This document shows, piece by piece, positions 9,377 to 18,270 of a stretch of DNA of 59,556 nucleotides. The notes beneath the pieces were generated by a model. The model ran no database searches and was not told the origin of the DNA. It saw nothing but the letters and a program-made list of their open reading frames with translations. How positions within the stretch are numbered: position 1 is the first letter of the stretch; each line of letters starts with the position of its first letter. The translations under genes and the position numbers were made by a program. The stretch is from Candidatus Cloacimonadota bacterium (GTDB taxonomy: Bacteria; Cloacimonadota; Cloacimonadia; JGIOTU-2). Location of the stretch: assembly GCA_030613025.1 (NCBI GenBank), contig JAUWMT010000014.1, forward strand, positions 1 to 59,556. Reading direction: 5' to 3'.

Positions 9377-10870
9377 ATGATGGCTAATCAAGGATCATTA
9401 ACCTATCCCCTTCGAGTACGACCGGGTATAATAGATCAGCCAGTTCTAGGCAATAGATTCTTCTACTTTGTTGTTTCGATATTTATAGCTTTACAAGCTA
9501 TTGTTGTTTATCTTGATATAGAATCAAGAATGTTTATTGCATTCTGCTACTTTTCTATAGCGATTCTACTTTTCTTTTCTCTGAACAAACCAGAGATTCC
9601 TGTCTTTGCAATCACCTTATATATTCCTTTTAGCAAGATCATTGTTGGCGATCTCGCAACTGCAGTTAACTTCACAAATGTATTACTCTTTATTGCGCTC
9701 TTCGCCTGGTTTATCAGCCATGAATCTAGGGAAGAACGTTTCTTGGTGCGTACCCCACTTAACTTTCCGCTTTTTCTTTTTGCTTTACTGGGACTTATTT
9801 CCCTAATCCAGGGAAGTTATCACATGGTTGATATTGAGGGAGGAAGTTTAATAATCTCTTTTTGGCGCTGGTATGTACCTATGTTCTTATATATTCTCGT
9901 TGTGAATAATGTTCGAAATAGAGAATCAATTAAAAAAGTTCTTATCCTTATTATGTTTACAGCTGTGGTTATTGCCTTGATCACTATTCGTGAACATGCA
10001 AATCTTGGAGATGTTTCAAGCTGGTCAAAAGCTAGGATAGGAGGGATTGCAGGAAACCCGAATACTCTCGGCACTTTTTTTATCAACTACGGACCGTTGC
10101 TATTAGGAGTCTTTATTTATAATGCCCATAAAATCCGGAGCTGGATATTCATGGTATTTTACCTATTATGCGCCAGGGGTGCTCATGTGACATATTCTAG
10201 GGGTACATGGCTCGCCTTTGGTGTAGGTGCAGTATTTATTACCCTTTTGACAAGAAGCAAAAAGCTTGTCATTCCAGGCATATTTTTGGTTGGTCTGGTT
10301 GTGCTCAATCCATCAATTCTACCTGAAAGTATTACATCGAGATTTCGCTCAACCTTTACAAATGAACAAACATACCTCGAGCAATCCGTTGAAGAGAAGG
10401 TTGAGAAAAGCGCTTCTGATAGAATTATCATCGGGACAGGTGCCTTAAAAATGATTAAGCAAAATCCCTTTCTTGGATTTGGATTTGGCGTGTTTCCTTA
10501 TTTTATTATGGACTACTCAGAGATTGGGGGAAGGCGTGATGCACATAATACATATCTTCGAATTGCTGCTGAGATGGGAGTGCCTGCACTTTTAGTGTTT
10601 TTATCCCTTCTAACTATTGTTTTCACCACAACCTTTTGGGTGTTTAGACATTCAAAGGATAATTTTTTTAAGGGATGTTCAGTTGGTTTTTTGGGAAGTA
10701 TTATTGGACTTATGGTTGCCTGTATGTTTGGTTCAAGAATGAACTCTCTTGAAATATCAGGACAATTCTGGATCATCGCAGCCCTGATGCAAAGACTGAA
10801 GATCATCATGACCCAGGAAATGATAGACAAAAACAAGGAAAAATCAGGAGCCTATGAATTCCAAAAATAA
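9377..10870 (+). CDS. O-antigen ligase/polymerase family protein
   Basis: Polytopic membrane protein of 497 residues with about 10-12 hydrophobic segments and the Wzy_C/O-antigen ligase signature. Visible features are GNPNTLGTFFINYGP (about residue 226), SRGTWLAFGVGAVF (about 275), a large charged periplasmic loop (about 320-350) and NPFLGFGFGVF followed by DAHNTYLRIAAEMG (about 363-400), containing the functional His-Asn of the family. It either polymerises flipped repeat units or ligates glycan to an acceptor; sequence alone does not separate Wzy from WaaL. With Wzx at 1156 and Wzz at 8170, the polymerase role is the likelier one. Two ATGs in a row begin the frame; the end overlaps the next gene by 17 nt. 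Confidence 0.85.
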   Translation: MMANQGSLTYPLRVRPGIIDQPVLGNRFFYFVVSIFIALQAIVVYLDIESRMFIAFCYFSIAILLFFSLNKPEIPVFAITLYIPFSKIIVGDLATAVNFTNVLLFIALFAWFISHESREERFLVRTPLNFPLFLFALLGLISLIQGSYHMVDIEGGSLIISFWRWYVPMFLYILVVNNVRNRESIKKVLILIMFTAVVIALITIREHANLGDVSSWSKARIGGIAGNPNTLGTFFINYGPLLLGVFIYNAHKIRSWIFMVFYLLCARGAHVTYSRGTWLAFGVGAVFITLLTRSKKLVIPGIFLVGLVVLNPSILPESITSRFRSTFTNEQTYLEQSVEEKVEKSASDRIIIGTGALKMIKQNPFLGFGFGVFPYFIMDYSEIGGRRDAHNTYLRIAAEMGVPALLVFLSLLTIVFTTTFWVFRHSKDNFFKGCSVGFLGSIIGLMVACMFGSRMNSLEISGQFWIIAALMQRLKIIMTQEMIDKNKEKSGAYEFQK

Positions 10871-12080
10871 TAAAATTGCATACATCTTGTCCCAGTTCCC
10901 GGAAACCCACGAGACCTTTATATTAAGAGAAACAATCGAGCTCAAAAAAAATAAGATCGATATTCAGCTATTCTCCCTAAAAAAATGTAAAGACAAGGTT
11001 ATTCATCCGCAAGCTCTGGAATTTATAACACAAACTCACTATTCTGCACTTATTTCAATAAATGTGATAAAAGCTATTCTGTATTTCATATATATCAGAC
11101 CATTAGAATGCCTGGGTTTATTCATCCATCTAATCAAATCTAATATTTCTTCAATTGAGTCTCTTATAAAATCAATAGTAATAATTCCCATCTCATTATA
11201 TTATGCAAAATTAATGATGGATCTGGGCATTACGCATATTCATGCTCATTGGGCTACTATCCCAACAACAAATGCTCTGATTATATCAAAAATTCTTAAT
11301 ATTCCCTTTAGTTTTACTGCCCATGCATGGGATATTTTTCTGCCTAATCCGATGCTGAAAGAAAAAGTTCAGCAAGCAGAATTCGTTGCAACATGTACCA
11401 GTTATAATAAAAAATATTTGGATTCATTACTTAATTATAAAGAGAATGATAAGATAATCCTGAACTATCACGGTATTGATTTTGATACGTTACCGGAAAT
11501 CAATAAAAATATCGAAGATAACCTGATCTTCTCAATTGGAAGACTGTGCGAGCAGAAAGGTTTTCCCTATCTACTTGAGGCCTGTGCAATTCTAAGAGAT
11601 CAAGGTTATCAATTCAAATGCATTATTGTCGGAGAGGGACCGGATAGGAAAGCAATGACCACACAAATTGAACTATTGGAATTACAGGAATACATCGTAC
11701 TATCCGGCATGAAACCTCAATCCTATATTTTTGACATGTTTAACAAAGCAAGGATGTTCGTCCTGCCCTGCATTATTGCTAAAAATGGGGACAGAGACGG
11801 CATCCCAAATGTGATGATCGAAGCCCTTGCAATGTGCACACCCGTTATCTCAACTACTGTTTCTGGAGTTCCAGAAATAATACAAAACAACATCACCGGA
11901 ATAACTGTTGAGCCCAGAAATTCACAACAACTTGCAGATGCGATCATAGGATTGCTTAATAATCCTGACACAGCAAAAGCATTTGTGAAAAATGGAAGGA
12001 AACTTGTCGAAGAAAAATTCGATATTAGGAAAAATATAGGGGAATTGGTTTCAATTTTTATAGATAGAGCTCATTTATAA
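10854..12080 (+). CDS. GT4 family glycosyltransferase
   Basis: GT-B fold transferase of 408 residues. The N-terminal half holds YILSQFPETHETFILRE and ITHIHAHWATIPTTNALI, followed by FTAHAWDIF, all typical of GT4 enzymes acting on lipid-linked or surface glycans. The C-terminal half has SIGRLCEQKGFPYLLEA, the GEGPDRKAM loop and DGIPNVMIEALAMCTPVIS (an EX7E-like motif with Asp as first acid). It starts inside the end of the O-antigen ligase gene (17-nt overlap) and stops directly before the next ATG, so it is part of the same polysaccharide transcription unit. Donor and acceptor are not predictable. Confidence 0.87.
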   Translation: MNSKNNKIAYILSQFPETHETFILRETIELKKNKIDIQLFSLKKCKDKVIHPQALEFITQTHYSALISINVIKAILYFIYIRPLECLGLFIHLIKSNISSIESLIKSIVIIPISLYYAKLMMDLGITHIHAHWATIPTTNALIISKILNIPFSFTAHAWDIFLPNPMLKEKVQQAEFVATCTSYNKKYLDSLLNYKENDKIILNYHGIDFDTLPEINKNIEDNLIFSIGRLCEQKGFPYLLEACAILRDQGYQFKCIIVGEGPDRKAMTTQIELLELQEYIVLSGMKPQSYIFDMFNKARMFVLPCIIAKNGDRDGIPNVMIEALAMCTPVISTTVSGVPEIIQNNITGITVEPRNSQQLADAIIGLLNNPDTAKAFVKNGRKLVEEKFDIRKNIGELVSIFIDRAHL

Positions 12081-14321
12081 ATGAATAAACTGAACATCCT
12101 ATACATCATTTGGTCGCTGGACCAGGGAGGAGCCGAGAGGGTTGTTATCGATCTTGCTAAGAATTCAAATAGAAATAAATTTAATATAACTATTTGCTGT
12201 CTTAACAAATTGGGCGTGTACGCTCCTGAGCTTGCAAAAAACGACATAGAGATTATACCTCTCTTTAAGCACCCTAAATTCGACCCATTTATAATATATA
12301 AAATATCGAAAATTATTGCTCAAAGAAAAATCGATATCGTTGTAACTCATCTTTGGACTTCTAATTTATGGGGAAGGATCGCTGCCTATCTATCCGGTGT
12401 AAAAGTAATTATTGCCACCGAACATACCACCGATGAAAATCGTTCCCTGTATTATCATCTTGCTGATAGAATTCTCGCCAAGATTTCTACTAAGATAATT
12501 GCAGTCTCATCGAGTGTTAAAGAGTTTCATCAAAAGCGCTCCAAAATACCATCAGAGAAATTTGAGGTTATCAATAATGGTATCGAAATTGATAAGTTCA
12601 ATATCTCCATTAATAGAAACCAAAAAAGAGAAGAGTTCCATTTACAACCTAATGATTTTGTCATTGGCCTTTTTGGACGTTTTGTTCCAGCAAAAGCTCA
12701 TGAGGTTCTCCTACGCTCATTGAAGAATGTTATAAAAACACATCCACACGTTAAAGTATTATTTGTGGGAAGTGGCCCTACAGAAAAAAACATCAAAAAA
12801 ATAGCTAAAAATTTAGGACTCTTGGAACAAGTCACTTTTGCCGGTTTCAGGAAAGATGTTCCGGAACTATATAAAATTCTGGATCTATTTGTGCTCACAT
12901 CCAACCGGGAAGGTTTTCCTATCACACTGCTGGAAGCAATGTCTTCCGGTATTCCGACAATAGTGACAAATGTCGGTGGTAATTCCGATATAATTTGCGA
13001 TAGGAAAAATGGTTTTATAATTGAATCGAATGACGCTGCTGAGCTGAGCCGAAGAATTAAAAATATAATAGATCATCCAGAACAGGTAGAAGTTATTACA
13101 GATCATGCTGCAAAAACAGTAAAAAGAAACTTCACTTCTAAGATAATGACGCAGGCTACCGAGAGATTGATCGCGGAATTATATAATCAGAATTTTTCAC
13201 CTCCGCCAAAAACCGAACTTCTATTTGTAATCGACAACCTGAATCCAGGGGGTTCTCCCCGTCAATTAATCGAGCTTGCCACAAGATTGCCGAAAGACAG
13301 TTATAATATCACTGTTTGCAGTCTTGACAGAAATAACAATGCATTGGCATCCAAACTTGAAGATGATGGTGTACCAGTTGTTTCATTAGATCAACATGGT
13401 TTTTTCGATTTAAAAACACTTATCAAATTATATAATTTCATCAAAAAAAATAATTTCGATATTGTTCACACATATTTATTTACTGCTGATACTTATGGAA
13501 GGATCTGTGCGATACTTGCTCGAACACCGGTTGTTATAGCGTCAATGAGGAGTGTTGATAATTGGAAAAATCTATTGCATAAACTTACAGATAGAGTTCT
13601 TGCAATAGGAACTGACAAGATTATCGTTAATGCAAAAGAGATACAAAATTTTCTACAAAAAGTCGAGAAAATTTCTCCGAAAAAAATCAAAGTGATCTAT
13701 AATGGAATTAATGAAAATTTGTTTGAGCTAAAGGTAAATTCAGAAAAAATAAGAGCAGCCCTAGGTCTTAAAAAAGAAGATTTATTAGTCGGCATATTTG
13801 CACGCAACGATCCTGTTAAAGATCATAAAACATTTTTTCAAGCAGCAAGAATCATATTAAAAAGTATTCCAAACGTTACATTTCTGGCAATGGGAGATGG
13901 AATGACAGACGATCAAACAGAAAAACTGGTGCATGATATTGGTATTGAAAATAATGTTATTTTGATGGATCATTCTCCAGAGTACCTTAGCTATCTTGGA
14001 TCGGTAGATATTTCTGTGATTTCATCTTTGACCGAGGGATGCTCAAATGTAATATTAGAATCCATGGCTTTAAAAAAACCAGTAGTTGCAACAGAAGTTG
14101 GGGGTAATCCCGAATTGATCGTTGCAGGCAAAACAGGATATCTTGTTGCACCAAAAAGAGCAGACAAACTTTCTTCGACTATCATAAAACTACTTGACGA
14201 CCCACTGAAGCGAGAAGAAATAGGAAACAGGGGATTTGTTCGTGCTAAAAACAAATTTTCTATGAAGCAAATGATCAAACAAACTGATCATTTATATAGA
14301 ACTCTTTTAAATAAAGAATAA
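12081..14321 (+). CDS. Tandem GT4-GT4 glycosyltransferase
   Basis: A 746-residue protein made of two complete GT4 modules. Module 1 (about residues 1-370) starts LNILYIIWSLDQGGAERVVI and has EGFPITLLEAMSSGIPTIV as its EX7E site. Module 2 (about 377-745) starts ELLFVIDNLNPGGSPRQLIE and has EGCSNVILESMALKKPVVA. Both keep the N-terminal GGAERV/GGSPRQ glycine-rich loop and the C-terminal donor-binding glutamates, so both may be active. The modules are clearly paralogous yet diverged, which points to an old duplication and fusion or a bifunctional enzyme adding two sugars. The gene starts directly after the previous stop. Confidence 0.87.
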   Translation: MNKLNILYIIWSLDQGGAERVVIDLAKNSNRNKFNITICCLNKLGVYAPELAKNDIEIIPLFKHPKFDPFIIYKISKIIAQRKIDIVVTHLWTSNLWGRIAAYLSGVKVIIATEHTTDENRSLYYHLADRILAKISTKIIAVSSSVKEFHQKRSKIPSEKFEVINNGIEIDKFNISINRNQKREEFHLQPNDFVIGLFGRFVPAKAHEVLLRSLKNVIKTHPHVKVLFVGSGPTEKNIKKIAKNLGLLEQVTFAGFRKDVPELYKILDLFVLTSNREGFPITLLEAMSSGIPTIVTNVGGNSDIICDRKNGFIIESNDAAELSRRIKNIIDHPEQVEVITDHAAKTVKRNFTSKIMTQATERLIAELYNQNFSPPPKTELLFVIDNLNPGGSPRQLIELATRLPKDSYNITVCSLDRNNNALASKLEDDGVPVVSLDQHGFFDLKTLIKLYNFIKKNNFDIVHTYLFTADTYGRICAILARTPVVIASMRSVDNWKNLLHKLTDRVLAIGTDKIIVNAKEIQNFLQKVEKISPKKIKVIYNGINENLFELKVNSEKIRAALGLKKEDLLVGIFARNDPVKDHKTFFQAARIILKSIPNVTFLAMGDGMTDDQTEKLVHDIGIENNVILMDHSPEYLSYLGSVDISVISSLTEGCSNVILESMALKKPVVATEVGGNPELIVAGKTGYLVAPKRADKLSSTIIKLLDDPLKREEIGNRGFVRAKNKFSMKQMIKQTDHLYRTLLNKE

Positions 14322-14427
14322 ATACTTTGATTAAATTTTTTTAATTTTAATAATTGGTTTTAATAGATTTTATTTCAGAAGAATTTGTAAATATGAAAAA
14401 AATAATCAAAAAATCGATTCGAGCATT

Positions 14428-16338
14428 ATGAAACTTTACACAAGAGATTTTATTTCAATACTTATTGTTGTGATCGTTATTGTTGTATTTCATGTTCTGG
14501 ATATTTTTCCTTATATTACAAGAATTTTTGCGCCGATACAGGACAGAATCTATAATACAATCGAGGATGCTGGAGACGCTTTTAACGAAGCAGAGCAGGA
14601 AGGATATAATCCCGAAGGAGGATTCCTCATGCTGTGTGATTTTGAAACTCCTGAAGAACTCCAAAAATGGCGCTATGAAGATGCAATACTATACCAGTCA
14701 AACCAGTTTGTCTCAAGTGGTATTCAGTCAGGAAAAGTTGAATTCTTGGCAAACAGGGGGGGTGCCCCAAAGGTTTTCCTTCAGTACTTCCCTAAACGCT
14801 GGTCAAATTTTGTGGCTTTAAACTTCGAGATCTATAATCCGTCTGAATCAAAGATAAGAGTTATTCTCCAAATAAAAGACCGCAGTGAAAAACGATTCAA
14901 ATATAATCTATATCTTGAACCTAAGCAATGGAATCAGTTTTCAATACCAATTGACGAAATGTCTGACAAGATCAATATCAAGAAAATCGTTGATCTGAAT
15001 TTCTTCCGCTGGAAACCGTCTCAAGATGCAGCAATCTATATCGATGATGTGAAGCTTGTTACCTCGCAGTATGAGGATAAAAAGGTCTTTGTCAAACCTA
15101 CACAAACCCAGCAGAAGGTTAAGGATATTACTTCTCAACAGGATCATGAGATCACAAAAACCTATTATTCTCAAGGTAATACGATTGCTTTTATAGTTAA
15201 CAATCCTAATAAAATTGGCATTGAGAATACACCCTGTACAGGGGTTGTTGAGTTTCCTTCAGGAAAAGTTTTTGAAAAAACAGTAATGCTCCTCAAAGAT
15301 CCCGGCGGTCAGGATATTCCCTATCAAATTAAGGTTACGCATTCCTGGCCTGATGACAGTTTCAAAGAAGCACAGCTCGATTTCCAGGCAAGCTTTCAAG
15401 CTAATGAAGAAAAGCAATTTTCTCTCCTATATGGACATGGCCTCGCGAAAATGAATTTCAAATCCGGAATCACTGTTCGCTACAAAGAAAATGTCATTCA
15501 GGTAAGCACAGGAAAACTGCGATTTGACCTGAGCAAAAACCACTTCACTCTGCTTGATAAAGCATGGCTCGATGTAAACGGTGACGGTTTTTACTCTGAA
15601 AATGAGGTAGTTTCTGAGAGTGAAGACATCATTATGACGTACAATGGAATTTTTTATCAAAGTTCTTATGATTACTCCACCTATAAAGTCGAGATGATCG
15701 AAGCAGGACCTTTGAGGACAACCTTCAAAGCAGAGGGATATCTCAGGAGCAGCAGCGGGTATGATCTATGCAAATTCATTGCACTTATCACTGCATTTGC
15801 AGAGCAGAGCTTCGTAGAGATCTCATTGGATTTCATTTTTTCAAAAACTGCTCCTATCGAATCAGCGGCAATTTATATACCATACTCTGAGGAAATCTCT
15901 CAGGTATATTCACCAAATACTGGTGTGCAGATGGATCTTCCCGTGATAATCTACCAGTCTGATATTGAAAAATCTGAAGTGCGAAGCCAGGGACGCAAGC
16001 TGCTCTTTGATCAAAATCTTTCGCGTTGGGTGGATTCCAGCAATCTTTCAGGCGGCGTGATGCTTGCAGTTAAACCATTCTGGGATCTCAGCCAATTTGG
16101 TTATTACATACAGGAAAAAGATGTCGCACTTATGCTCTGGCCTCCCTATGCGCAGGAAATTGATATAAAATATACTCTGCGAAATAAAATGCGTCCTAAT
16201 TATGAAAATCGAAGAAATCAGGATTTCAACAGAACCCATGACATGCTCATCTATTTCCATGGTAGTGATATTGAACAGATTAAAACCACTGAAGTTGCCG
16301 AATCATTCCTGCATCCTGTTGAGTTTATCTCAAAATAA
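14428..16338 (+). CDS. Membrane-anchored RGLX-like surface-glycan protein
   Basis: A 636-residue protein with one N-terminal membrane segment (about residues 9-29) and a large extracytoplasmic part. Residues 66-212 look like a carbohydrate-binding jelly roll: LMLCDFETPEELQKWRYE at the start and AAIYIDDVKLV at the end. From about 245 to 635 the layout resembles the PcRGLX/YetA exo-rhamnogalacturonan lyase family: a short beta domain with the pattern PCTGVVEFPSG, IPYQIKVTHSWPDDSFKEA and LDFQA, then GPLRTTFKAEGYLR and FVEISLDFIFSK. The family assignment is by pattern memory and the catalytic residues were not verified. Its place between glycosyltransferases and a deacetylase suggests trimming or modification of the exported glycan in the periplasm. 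Confidence 0.6.
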   Translation: MKLYTRDFISILIVVIVIVVFHVLDIFPYITRIFAPIQDRIYNTIEDAGDAFNEAEQEGYNPEGGFLMLCDFETPEELQKWRYEDAILYQSNQFVSSGIQSGKVEFLANRGGAPKVFLQYFPKRWSNFVALNFEIYNPSESKIRVILQIKDRSEKRFKYNLYLEPKQWNQFSIPIDEMSDKINIKKIVDLNFFRWKPSQDAAIYIDDVKLVTSQYEDKKVFVKPTQTQQKVKDITSQQDHEITKTYYSQGNTIAFIVNNPNKIGIENTPCTGVVEFPSGKVFEKTVMLLKDPGGQDIPYQIKVTHSWPDDSFKEAQLDFQASFQANEEKQFSLLYGHGLAKMNFKSGITVRYKENVIQVSTGKLRFDLSKNHFTLLDKAWLDVNGDGFYSENEVVSESEDIIMTYNGIFYQSSYDYSTYKVEMIEAGPLRTTFKAEGYLRSSSGYDLCKFIALITAFAEQSFVEISLDFIFSKTAPIESAAIYIPYSEEISQVYSPNTGVQMDLPVIIYQSDIEKSEVRSQGRKLLFDQNLSRWVDSSNLSGGVMLAVKPFWDLSQFGYYIQEKDVALMLWPPYAQEIDIKYTLRNKMRPNYENRRNQDFNRTHDMLIYFHGSDIEQIKTTEVAESFLHPVEFISK

Positions 16339-16341
16339 GCT

Positions 16342-17109
16342 ATGACCCCTCGTGCATTTCCTTTTCTGATGTACCACAACATCCTACCAGAAGGTGATCC
16401 CTATACTATCACAAAAGAAATGTTCATGGAACAAATGGCTTTGCTCGATGAGTTGGACTATTTTTGTATCGCTGTTAATGAGTTTGCAGAATGGGTAAAA
16501 TATCAATCCAAACAATCAAAAAAAACAGTATGCCTTACTTTTGATGATGGATATGCTAATAATTTTAAATACTGCCTGCCCGAACTGGAAAAATACAAGT
16601 TCAGCGCAACTTTTTATATAACAACTTCTTTAATAAATTCTGAATTTGGATTTACAGAAGATCAGATACGCACACTTTCTGACAAAGGAATGGAAATCGG
16701 CTCCCATACAGTAAACCATGTTTTTCTCTCAAATCTCCCTGATGAAAAATTGTATTATGAATTTGAAGAGTCCAGAAGGCAACTCGAAGTAATAATTCAA
16801 AAACCTGTTACAAGTCTGTCGCTACCCGGTGGAAGAGAAAATAAAAAAATTGTTGAAGCAGCACAAAAAGCTGGATATGAAACACTCTGTACTTCTGTGT
16901 ATCATACCAATAATTCTGATTCTAATCTCTTTTCGCTCGGTCGAGTTCCAATAAAAAGAAAATATACACTAGAATTTTTTCAAAAAATTGTCTCTCTTGA
17001 TCCTTCAGTTTGGAAATCTATGAAATTCAAACAGGATATGAAATTTATCATTCAGAGAATACTCGGGAACAAATTATACCACTCCCTCTATGAGATGAAG
17101 TATGAGTAA
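16342..17109 (+). CDS. NodB-type polysaccharide deacetylase
   Basis: Carbohydrate esterase family 4 protein of 255 residues that would remove acetyl groups from amino sugars of the surface polysaccharide. Motif 1 is LTFDDG at about 65-70, with the catalytic-base and metal Asp. Motif 2 is GSHTVNH at about 120-126, with both metal-binding histidines. SLPGGR near residue 153 corresponds to motif 3. The N-terminal PFLMYHNI is also typical. No signal peptide or membrane anchor is visible, so where it acts is open. It lies 3 nt after the RGLX-like gene and overlaps the following membrane GT2 by 8 nt; a GT2 plus deacetylase pair resembles the synthase/deacetylase pairing in PNAG-like pathways. Confidence 0.88.
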   Translation: MTPRAFPFLMYHNILPEGDPYTITKEMFMEQMALLDELDYFCIAVNEFAEWVKYQSKQSKKTVCLTFDDGYANNFKYCLPELEKYKFSATFYITTSLINSEFGFTEDQIRTLSDKGMEIGSHTVNHVFLSNLPDEKLYYEFEESRRQLEVIIQKPVTSLSLPGGRENKKIVEAAQKAGYETLCTSVYHTNNSDSNLFSLGRVPIKRKYTLEFFQKIVSLDPSVWKSMKFKQDMKFIIQRILGNKLYHSLYEMKYE

Positions 17110-18268
17110 TATGGGCTGGATAATTGCATTCTGGGTCTCTTGTATAGTGCTTTTCTATGTCTATTTCGGCTATCCCATCCTTATACTTTTCTTGTCAAAA
17201 CTGATTCCTACACCATTTGTAAAATTTTCTAAAGATGAATTGAATGACACATCCCTCCTTCCCACGATCAGCGTTTTTATACCTGCCTATAACGAAGATC
17301 ATGTTATAGAGAAAAAAATACGTAACACCCTGGAGCTTGATTACCCGAATGATAAGATCGAAATAGTAGTTGCTTCGGATGGCTCTGATGATAAAACTGT
17401 TGAGATCGCAGAGCTTTATTCAGATAAGATCCGGCTTATTGCCTATGATGTCCGAGAGGGAAAAACAGGCCTGATCAATAAGACTATTCCCAAGCTCAAG
17501 GGCGAGATCATCGTCTTTTCCGATGCTTCAGCAATGCTTGCTGCAAATGCTCTGAAAGAACTTATTTCTCCTTTTCAAGACCCAAATATCGGCTGTGTGT
17601 CGGGTCTCTATATTTTGCGTGATGCATCATCAACTTCCCGTGCTGAAGGTGAGGGTTTTTACTGGCATTATGAAACCTTTCTGAAAACCAATGAGAGTAA
17701 ATTTTATTCGATTTTAGGAGCTCATGGCGCCTTGTATGCATTAAGAAAATCCCTCTTTCAGACCCTTCCTGCCCGGGCGATCAACGACGATTACATTCTT
17801 CCAATGTATGGAGTGCAGCAAAAAAAGCGCGCTGTGTATGAACCCAATGCTGTGGCAGTGGAAGAAGGAACTACTTCGGTGGGAGGAGAAATGAAGCGGC
17901 GCATACGAATTTCAGTCGGAAATTTTCAGCAGCTCTTTCTTCTGAGAAAACTCCTTAATCCATTCCGCGGCAGGATAGCTTTTGAATTTCTCTCACATAA
18001 ATTTCTGCGAAGTTTTTCATTCCTCTTTATGATCGCCCTGTTTATTTCAAATATTTTTATCCCAATTCTTGGATTTCGCATCTTTTTACTTATTCAAATC
18101 CTTTTCTATGTGCTAGGTTTAAGCGGAATTGTATTCTTTAAGAATAAAAAAATGCCTGTTCTTTTAACGGTTCCTTTTTACTTGATCATAATTAATTATG
18201 CTGCTTGTATCGGGCTATTCAAATATATTCTTCATACACAAAAAGTTACCTGGGAGAGACCTCAGTGA
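17102..18268 (+). CDS. Membrane-bound GT2 glycosyltransferase
   Basis: Processive-type GT2 of 388 residues with one N-terminal membrane segment (about 5-27), a cytoplasmic GT2 domain (about 55-285) and three C-terminal hydrophobic segments (about 300-380). Motifs are VFIPAYNED, VVASDGSDDKT, VFSDASAML (DXD-type site), INDDYILPM (catalytic Asp region) and RRIRISVGNFQQL, at the place of the QXXRW box. This is the architecture of polysaccharide synthases such as PgaC-like and BcsA-like enzymes and of ceramide-type glucosyltransferases. It overlaps the deacetylase gene by 8 nt and ends 2 nt before the ATG of the LolC/E-like gene. Confidence 0.85.
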   Translation: MSNMGWIIAFWVSCIVLFYVYFGYPILILFLSKLIPTPFVKFSKDELNDTSLLPTISVFIPAYNEDHVIEKKIRNTLELDYPNDKIEIVVASDGSDDKTVEIAELYSDKIRLIAYDVREGKTGLINKTIPKLKGEIIVFSDASAMLAANALKELISPFQDPNIGCVSGLYILRDASSTSRAEGEGFYWHYETFLKTNESKFYSILGAHGALYALRKSLFQTLPARAINDDYILPMYGVQQKKRAVYEPNAVAVEEGTTSVGGEMKRRIRISVGNFQQLFLLRKLLNPFRGRIAFEFLSHKFLRSFSFLFMIALFISNIFIPILGFRIFLLIQILFYVLGLSGIVFFKNKKMPVLLTVPFYLIIINYAACIGLFKYILHTQKVTWERPQ

Positions 18269-18270
18269 GC

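Noticed and set aside
14428..16338. A true pectin-degrading rhamnogalacturonan lyase
   Set aside because: It has a membrane anchor, sits in a biosynthetic locus and its catalytic residues could not be verified; only a fold resemblance is claimed.
18205..18270. Longer start for the LolC/E-like gene
   Set aside because: It would lie inside the GT2 gene and adds residues not seen in the family; ATG 18271 gives the normal N-terminus.
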